This document shows positions 57,480-64,000 of a stretch of 64,000 nt of DNA, piece after piece; position 1 is the stretch's first letter, and each line of letters begins with the position of its first letter. The notes under the pieces are model-generated. The model made no database searches. It was given only the letters and a program-made list of their open reading frames with translations, and was not told the DNA's origin. The translations under genes and the position numbers were made by a program. This DNA is from Utricularia gibba (taxonomy: Eukaryota > Streptophyta > Magnoliopsida > Lamiales > Lentibulariaceae): contig CM007989.1 of NCBI GenBank assembly GCA_002189035.1, positions 1,116,001 to 1,180,000 of the forward strand. Direction: 5' to 3'.

Positions 57480-59004
57480 ATGAGGAGAAGCTCCGAGAGG
57501 AGGATGACTTGCTCGGCCACCGCCGCCGCGGGGTCGTCATTTTTATGGTCTCGGTTGTGGCGGAGGGGATCGGAGTGAATTGGGGGACGCAAGCTGCACA
57601 GAATCTCGACCCTGCCACGGTGGTGCAGATGCTCAAGGACAATAAAATTGACAAAATCAAGCTTTTTGATTCCGATCCTTTCAACGTTAACGCCTTCGCG
57701 GGAACCGGCATTGACGTCATGCTCGCTATTCCGAACGATCAGTTGCACGATATTGCTGATGACTACGGGAATGCCGATGATTGGGTCCTGGAGAATGTCG
57801 TCCAGAATATGCAGAACGGCATAAAAATCAGGTTAGTAACTCCGACGCGGTCTTGACATTCAATGTTTTGCGTCGCCGGACAATCTGAATATTGGATTTT
57901 ATGAAGGTACGTGGCGGTTGGAAACGAGCCGTTTTTGAAAAGCTACAATGGGTCGTTTCAGGGCATAATATTTCCGGCGCTGCAGAACATCCAGAAGGCG
58001 ATAAACGAGCAAGGATTAGGTGACAAAGTCAAAGCCACAATTCCGCAAAATGCCGACGTTTACGATTCCGGTGGCGGAGGCCCATCAGATGGGAACTTCC
58101 GGTCGGACATTCGAAGCCTCATGATACAAATCGTCCGTTTTCTACAAGACAACAACGCCCCCTTCCTCGTCAACATCTACCCTTTCCTCAGTTTATACGA
58201 GAACCCCAATTTCCCGATGGCTTACGCGTTCTTCGATGGCGGCGCTAAGCCGGTGATGGACAAAGGAACGGCCTACACGAATATGGTGGATGCGAACCTC
58301 GATACCCTCGTCTGGTCCCTGAAAAGAGCCGGCGCCGAGAAAGTTAAAATCATCATCGGAGAAATTGGGTGGCCGACAGACGGCCACAAAGACGCAAACC
58401 CCGATATGGCGAAGAAATTCTACGATGGCTGGTTCAAGAAAATGGCAACCAAAAAAGGAACCCCCAAATACCCAGTAGACATTGAATATTACATTTTCAG
58501 CCTCACGGACGAGAATCTGAAGAGTGTCGCACCAGGGGATTTCGAGCGTCACTGGGGATCTTCGGATACGACGGCCAGCCGAAGTTTACGGTGGATTTCA
58601 CGGGGAGACAGAACGACAAGATGCCGGTGGCCGGACAAAATGTGACTTACCGTACTGCGCAGTGGTGCGTTCTGGACCCAGAAATGACCGACGCCGTGAA
58701 CATTGGAGATAATATGAACTACGCTTGCTCTTACGGAGACTGCACGCCGCTGAATCACGACAGTCCCTGCGCGAAGATGGAGCCCATTAACAGGACGTCG
58801 TATGCGTTCAACATCTTTTACCAAATGAGTAATCAGGAGGACCGTGCGTGCGATTTTGAGGGGTTGGGGAAGATCGTGGATATGAATGCTTCCACCAGCC
58901 AGTGTAATTTTCCCATCGCATTGACGAGCGCCGCCGACCGGGCAGCAGGGGCGGCCGCCGGAGCCGTCGTTTACATCTTTTTGCTGGTTTTAGCTTCCAT
59001 TTAA
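57480..59004 (+). CDS. Glucan endo-1,3-beta-glucosidase, GH17 + X8 (CBM43), GPI-anchored (two apparent frameshifts)
   Basis: Hydrolyses beta-1,3-glucan (callose) at the cell surface or plasmodesmata. Two exons: 57480-57831 and 57907-59004. GH17 hallmarks: [16 protein letters not shown], the acid/base Glu in [17 protein letters not shown], and the nucleophile in [11 protein letters not shown]. The X8/CBM43 domain starts [10 protein letters not shown] and contains [13 protein letters not shown]. The hydrophobic C-terminus ([17 protein letters not shown]) fits a GPI signal. Two -1 shifts are inferred: at 57530-57533 (GGGG), which separates the ATG and signal sequence ([10 protein letters not shown]) from the mature part, and at 58554-58557 (GGGG), where HWG should continue [10 protein letters not shown]. 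The exon total is two bases short of 484 codons, which agrees with both. Confidence 0.92.
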
Positions 59005-59146
59005 GATAAAAAACCGAAACTTTTTAGTGCCCATCTTTCTAAGAAACTCTCATCCTGTGTAACGAAACCATATGTTTTCTAAGTTCGCAAGCATTTCTCC
59101 TAATCAAAGCCTCTCGCTGTTGGGACATGTCATCTCCATCAAAGCT
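59005..59146. other. Short convergent 3' interval GH17/SG1
   Basis: Only 142 bp between the stops of convergent genes, so their 3' UTRs probably overlap. Confidence 0.6.
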
Positions 59147-60637
59147 TCATGAAACTCTGCTGGTTTGTTTCGAGGAGATTCTTCTAGAATGCTTTGGTGA
59201 CTCTGTTCTTGCAGCCAAGTAAACATCGTCCAGAAATCCTCTCTGTGGATATTCTTCGGGAACAAGGCTTCTGTAGACCTCAAAGCTCTCATCAGCTTCC
59301 TGTTTTTTCCCCAGTAGCCCGTAAACGATGCCCTGCAACACAATGTTAAGCCACCAAGATGCACTCAACTTCATGAACTTCCTAAAATCGCTTCAAACGT
59401 TTCAAATTTCTGCATCAAACAGGCTCTAAGAGCCATCAACTCATTAGCAACCTGGCACAGAAAAGGTCGAAAATCCCTTGGATTCTCAGCGATAAGTGAT
59501 TGGAACTTCAACAGCGCCTCCTCCAGTTCTCCCTGTAAAAAGACAAGGTTTTCATTTTTACATAGGGGAAACACAATGGTGATGAAGCAACAGCAGTAGA
59601 GTGAAGCAAAGAGATTACCTTTACTACATGCATTTGTGCAATCAAGATTTTGATGCTTCGCTCTTCGTTCACCTTTTTTCCTTGTCGAGCAGTCTCCAGA
59701 GCCCCGTACAGCATCTCGAACACAGCTGGACCTTCCAATTTCTTATGCATCACCATGGCGAGACCCTGCCATAGAAGAGTAATCAGCCTCATAATGCATT
59801 AGACTTGTGTTTAGTAGGCAAGTCCTCATAATAGGGACTTATCTAGAAAAGGTGCCTTTTTCAATTTCTAACACACAATGCCATAGTCAGATTACCTAGT
59901 ATTCAAAGCCTGAGTTTCTAAACCAACACAAAGCAATGGTGGAAGCAGATTAATCAGCAGTTAAACAAACAAACAGAAAGTTAAGTAGCTTATACGTGCA
60001 GAGCTCTGAGCAAGAGAGGATTCTGCTTGAGTATATTCTTGAACAAGCTCTTTGCCTTACTTAAGTCTCCCATCATCTCATAACACAAAGCTTGCAAAAG
60101 CCTCCACTCCATTTCGCTAGGTTGCTGATCAATCATTCTTTCCACATACTCAACAGCTTCTTTCGTCTTCCCATTCCTCATCTTCAAGTTCACAAGCGCC
60201 TTCAGAGTGTCAATATTTCTGGGGTCTCCTTCCAACAATTTCAAAAGCATAATCTCTTCCTCAGTCTCAGCATTCTCCACACGGGCATTTGCTTTTTCCT
60301 CCAAATTCATATTCCCCAAAAAGGGTGCCGCTAGAACAGGCCTCGTCTTCCCATATCCAGCGAAAATAAGTAACCCCAATAAGAAAGCAGCAGCCTTTTC
60401 CACAAAAAACTTAGAAACTTTCTTCGGTGAGGACGTTGAAGCTAAAATCGAAGCGTTTAATGCGAAAGTGTATCGTACGTGGGGGTGTCGGAGTTTGAGG
60501 GAGCCCAAAAGAGACACCGGAAGGGTATTAACAAAAGGTTTCAACAGAATCTGGGTTTTATAACGCGGGAATTCACGGGAATCATAGGTGCTGCTGCTTA
60601 AGCACCCAGTGAAGCTCCCCAAAAACGATGCCGCCAT
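59147..60637 (-). CDS. SG1: SLOW GREEN 1-like chloroplast TPR protein
   Basis: Plastid TPR protein required for chloroplast development in Arabidopsis. Four exons: 59996-60637, 59619-59765, 59452-59532, 59147-59332, total 352 codons including stop. The start MAASFLGSFTGCLSS leads a Ser-rich transit peptide. One membrane segment follows (AAAFLLGLLIFAGYG, near residue 85), then TPR units: NIDTLKALVNLKMRNGKTKE, EWRLLQALCYEMMGDLSKAK, GELEEALLKFQSLIAENP and GIVYGLLGKKQEADESFEVY. It ends FLDDVYLAARTES plus a variable tail. All joins are in phase. It is divergent from LIP1. Confidence 0.9.
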
Positions 60638-61370
60638 TTTTTTTTGTTGGATGGATCACCGATTGCAGCATCCCATATCAGCTTCACAGGCCGATTTTAT
60701 GCGATGGTAGTGTATTGGGATGCTGTTGAATCTGCATAGGTTTCTTTTAGATGACAAAATGGCATTTTTTTTAATTTTGTTCAATTTAATTTAACCTAAT
60801 AATTTAATGTATTTATAGTTGCGCCATTAAATCGCACCAAATTGCTAGCAGTAGCAGCGCCTGGTTCCTTGTATCGGAATTTGGATCGGAAATGGAGGTT
60901 GAATCCGCTCAGGGAAATTAGAGAGAAACTGAGATATAGCGAAACCCGTTTTGATCACCATAAGATTTCTGATCTTGCAGCTGGATCAAAACCTTGTTGA
61001 AAGTAGAAGAGTGAAGATTACACTTCTATTTTAATTTCTCGATGTGGGTGGGTTTCTGATGAACGCATCTCGATGCTGAATCCTCTTGATTTTTAGTGCG
61101 TTGAGTTATCTTGATGTGTTTCAGAAGGTTAGCGAGCGTTTTCCTGGTTATGAATCTTATATAGGAGGATATACGATTCTGGGGTCTGTCGGCTGACTTC
61201 TTTGCGGTTTAACGCGGCGTTTGGGATTTGGGTGCCCCATTTCTAGGAAGTTTAGAGTGTCTAATTTGTTTCTTGATGGTAGTTGGCGAGCACTGTAGTC
61301 GAATTTCTGTTGGAAGTGTCTGGATTTTTTTGTAATATTTCCAAAGTTGTCGATCACTGAGTAGAAAGAA
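60638..61370. promoter_or_regulatory. Bidirectional promoter and leaders, SG1 / LIP1
   Basis: 733 bp between divergent start codons. 60640-60720 is SG1 leader; 60750-60840 is AT-rich core; LIP1 leader is probably from about 60850. Confidence 0.45.
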
Positions 61371-63185
61371 ATGTTCCGAAGAGAAAGGGAGAGGGAGAAC
61401 AGAGACCTCAATGGTGGCCCTCCAGTTGGGCAGATCAGAGTGCTAGTTGCTGGGGACTCAGGTAGCCTAGTAGTTTTTCGTTAATTTTTGTATTTGTGCT
61501 TTGCTGTCAGTAGGAGTGTTGAAGTGTTAATGATGTCCATTCGACTAACCTCATAAAGGCCTTGAACTGCATCTAATCTTGTGTTCACTGTAAGCTGTAT
61601 GCGTTTATTCTTGTTTCGTTATATTTATAAGTTTCCAGTAGCTTTCTTGTATTCTTAAATGAATTTTATTGGTAACATTTATGTTTATGATGGTCTCTAA
61701 GATGCAATATGTGATTCAGGTGTTGGAAAAACTTCACTTGTTCATCTTATTACAAAAGGTTCTTCAATTGCTCACCCAACACAAACAGTTGGTGTTACTG
61801 TTAGTGCCAAGGTGAGACTTGTGTTCTTCTTCAGAGGCAGTTGATTAATCTTTTTCAGCTAATCACGTTTTAGCTTCCCTGCAGCATGTTACTCATCCAT
61901 CTGGTAGCTCCTCAAGTGGAATTAATGATGATTCTGATAGAGGTTTTTTCGTTGAGCTCTGGGATGTATCAGGGCACGAACGTTACAAAGATTGCAGATC
62001 TCTTTTTTATTCTCAAATCAATGGTAAGGAGGGTTGCAATCATACTTTCAGTGTGTTGTGCTAAAGCTCTAGAAATCAGTAGCGCTTTGTTTCATGCATT
62101 ATTTGCTGAAGAATTCTCTCCTCTTTACAGTATGGTTTTACGACTCTACTAAATGTAGGTAATTATATGGTTTTTGTTACAAAAATTGTTGATTAGGTGT
62201 TATCTTGGTACATGATCTTTCTCAAAAAAGAACGAAGGCGAGTTTGCCTAAGTGGGCTGCCGAGATTGCCTCAACAGGCTCATTTTCAGCTCCCATGAAT
62301 GTCCCTGGCCCTGGAGGTCTCTGTGTCCCATTTATTGTAATTGGTAACAAAGCTGACATTGCTTCAAAGGAGATGGCAAGGGGAAGCAGTGGTAATCTTG
62401 TTGATGTAGCTCGCCAGTGGGTCGAAAAACAGGGATTACTTGCACCCAGTGAGGAGCTTCCATTAACTGAGAGCTTCGCTAGCGGAGGAAGCCTTACAGC
62501 TGTAAGTTCAGAATATCATTTGTATTACATTACAACCAATGCATCTTGAGAGGAACCTATTCCGCAATGCACACAAAACTGATTTGGTGTTGGATACTGT
62601 CCTATACAATCCTCATTATCTTGAAGAATAACATTGAGTCATTCAAATTCAGGCTGCCAAGGAAGGGAGGTATGACAAGGAAGCAGTGATGAAGTTTTTT
62701 CGAACGGTTTGCATTTAGCTGCTATTCAGTGAGCAATTTTCTGCTGTAACAACAGCCTGCCTTAGCCTTTTTGCCCTTGTAGTTGATCAAGCGGAGGTAC
62801 TTCTCAGATGAATTGCCCGGTGCAAGTCCATGGTCTTCCCACATGATTACCTCATTGTCGACATCAAGAGAAATCGTAAGTGAGGATGACCAACCACACA
62901 GAAACACAAGGTACCACAGATGAGCAATGCCAATGGCAACATCTATCAACATATATATACAAACGTGTGCAATGACTCAACTCTGTCTTCAGTTTTGGAG
63001 ATCAGCTCAAGTACAATGTGCTGCCTCCTCTTCCAGCACAGCGCAACTTGACGCCACCACCCACACTCTACCCACAGCAGCCCATGTCAGTGATGCCAAA
63101 TAGCTACAGCATACCACGGTTTCCTTTTCAGAGCTCCCCAGACGGCACAAGTGTGAGATCTAAGCGTACGGACCTAAATGTTTAA
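61371..63185 (+). CDS. LIP1: LIP1-like small GTPase (LIGHT INSENSITIVE PERIOD 1)
   Basis: Plant-specific small GTPase, in Arabidopsis a regulator of light input to the circadian clock, nuclear and cytoplasmic. Seven exons: 61371-61461, 61720-61811, 61885-62023, 62197-62501, 62653-62706, 62783-62910, 62993-63185, total 334 codons including stop. The start is MFRRERERENRDLNGG. P-loop AGDSGVGKTSLVH is split by intron 1; switch II is WDVSGHERYKDCRS rather than DTAGQE; the base-recognition motif is VIGNKADI. There is no C-terminal prenylation cysteine; the tail reads LPPLPAQRNLTPPPTLYPQQ and ends RTDLNV, as in LIP1. Exon 6 contains a perfect internal GTAAGT that would shift the frame if used. The neighbouring SG1 shares the promoter. 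Confidence 0.94.
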
Positions 63186-63988
63186 GTGGTATGCTTGCTA
63201 CATACTAATATGTAGAACAACTTCCTCTGCGAGCACAGTTTGCTAGCTAAAGGGGCTGTGTGTAGTCGGACAACTCCATTCTTTCTTCTGATTGTAAATC
63301 ATTTTTAACTGGCTGTTTAACTTTTTACATGGCTGAATGCGTGTTGCATGTAATTGCAGTTGCAACATTATGCTACCGCAATGCCCCAAAGGCTTGTTTG
63401 TGATTTTTAAGAAAAGGAAGAGATTTTTTTCGTAGCTACGGTCACAGAGGTAGAAAGAACCGAGCTTGGAGCTTTTGCATGGTGTGTCGACCAAACAGGC
63501 AGGAACTGTGACCATCACGAGCGAAGTTGGTGTGAAAGAACCGTGATACAGGCCCACTTGAAGATGGGTGTATGTTTGGACAATAAATTGAGACACAGCT
63601 AGGCGCAAGGTATGAAAATATTGAAAACGAATGGTGAGCGCCAGTTGTAGGGGAGAAAAGAACACAACCTAAACCGTGTCCCGACTCCCGTGTCGAAATG
63701 TGGTAGAGCGTTTTGTTTATGACTCTTGGATTTTCATGGTCTCCCATTTTGACTGACATCATTCTTCCTTGCTCGGTTTGCTATCTATAAAGTAACGTAA
63801 TTTCTCACGGAAGAAAAGTCCCACCTTTCCTTATTTCTTCAACTCGCGGTGTTGAGATTTTGTTTGCTCAGCCTGCCGCTTGTTTACCCATCTCGTCATT
63901 CTCTCTCTAGGAAAACCCAGCTGCATAGTTGAGTTTCTGGGTTTCGGGGAGGGGAAGAATAGATTCTCAAGAAAGGTTCAGTCAGAAA
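63186..63988. other. LIP1 3' UTR and upstream region of next gene
   Basis: 3' UTR to perhaps 63420. Minus-strand frames at 63243-63762 have no recognisable motif. CTATAAAG at 63785-63792 may be a TATA box for a plus-strand gene starting near 63989. Confidence 0.4.
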
Positions 63989-64000
63989 ATGGACGCTCGC
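63989..64000 (+). CDS. Possible first codons of a truncated plus-strand gene
   Basis: ATGGACGCTCGC (MDAR) closes the window, preceded by a leader-like GC/pyrimidine mix and a TATA-like site about 200 bp upstream. Too short to identify. Confidence 0.25.

Overview
The window is nuclear DNA of a flowering plant, most likely a core eudicot. Genes are split by short GT-AG introns, separated by AT-rich intergenic DNA with AT microsatellites and MITE-like repeats. The products are plant families: pectin acetylesterase, a YODA-type MAPKKK, GA 20-oxidase, PPR protein, CESA, AP2/ERF, SLOW GREEN 1, LIP1 and Ycf20-like. I cannot name the species. There is no operon, CRISPR array, rRNA or convincing tRNA.

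Layout. 1-10 kb: 5' part of a pectin acetylesterase (-), a ShK-tailed prolyl-4-hydroxylase (+), a 61-residue CHCH-like protein (-), an uncharacterised C2H2 zinc-finger protein (+). 10-21 kb: YODA-like MAPKKK (-), a TMEM161-like membrane protein (+), a 132-residue hypothetical ORF (-), a plastid Ycf20-like protein (+), sorbitol dehydrogenase (-). 21-25 kb: a gene-poor stretch with a G4 motif, a nested hairpin, a 50-codon signal-peptide-like ORF and unexplained minus-strand ORFs. 25-41 kb: GA 20-oxidase (+), an intronless PPR gene (-), the large CPSF160 gene (-), a secretory-type glutaredoxin (+), a UBE3D/HECT_2-like protein (-). 41-50 kb: mostly intergenic, with two small plant genes. 50-64 kb: a complete CESA6-clade cellulose synthase (+), an ABR1/RAP2.6-like ERF (+), a GH17-X8 GPI-anchored glucanase (+), SG1 (-), LIP1 (+) and perhaps the first codons of another gene at 63989.

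These are unrelated single genes and do not form a pathway cluster. Cell-wall functions recur (pectin acetylesterase, P4H, CESA, GH17), but this could be chance. Several pairs are divergent with shared promoters (CHCH/zinc finger, CPSF160/GRX, SG1/LIP1).

Two observations stand out. First, several otherwise well-conserved genes carry single-base deletions, nearly all in runs of C or G: YODA twice, TMEM161, PPR, UBE3D-like, GH17 twice, plus one less clean case in CPSF160. Where I could total the coding length, it returns to a multiple of three only if the missing bases are counted. This looks like homopolymer under-calling in the assembly rather than gene decay. Second, the ShK-type prolyl-4-hydroxylase lacks both the canonical HxD iron-binding pair and the 2-oxoglutarate-binding lysine, so it is probably a pseudo-enzyme. 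I found no clearly new multi-gene system.
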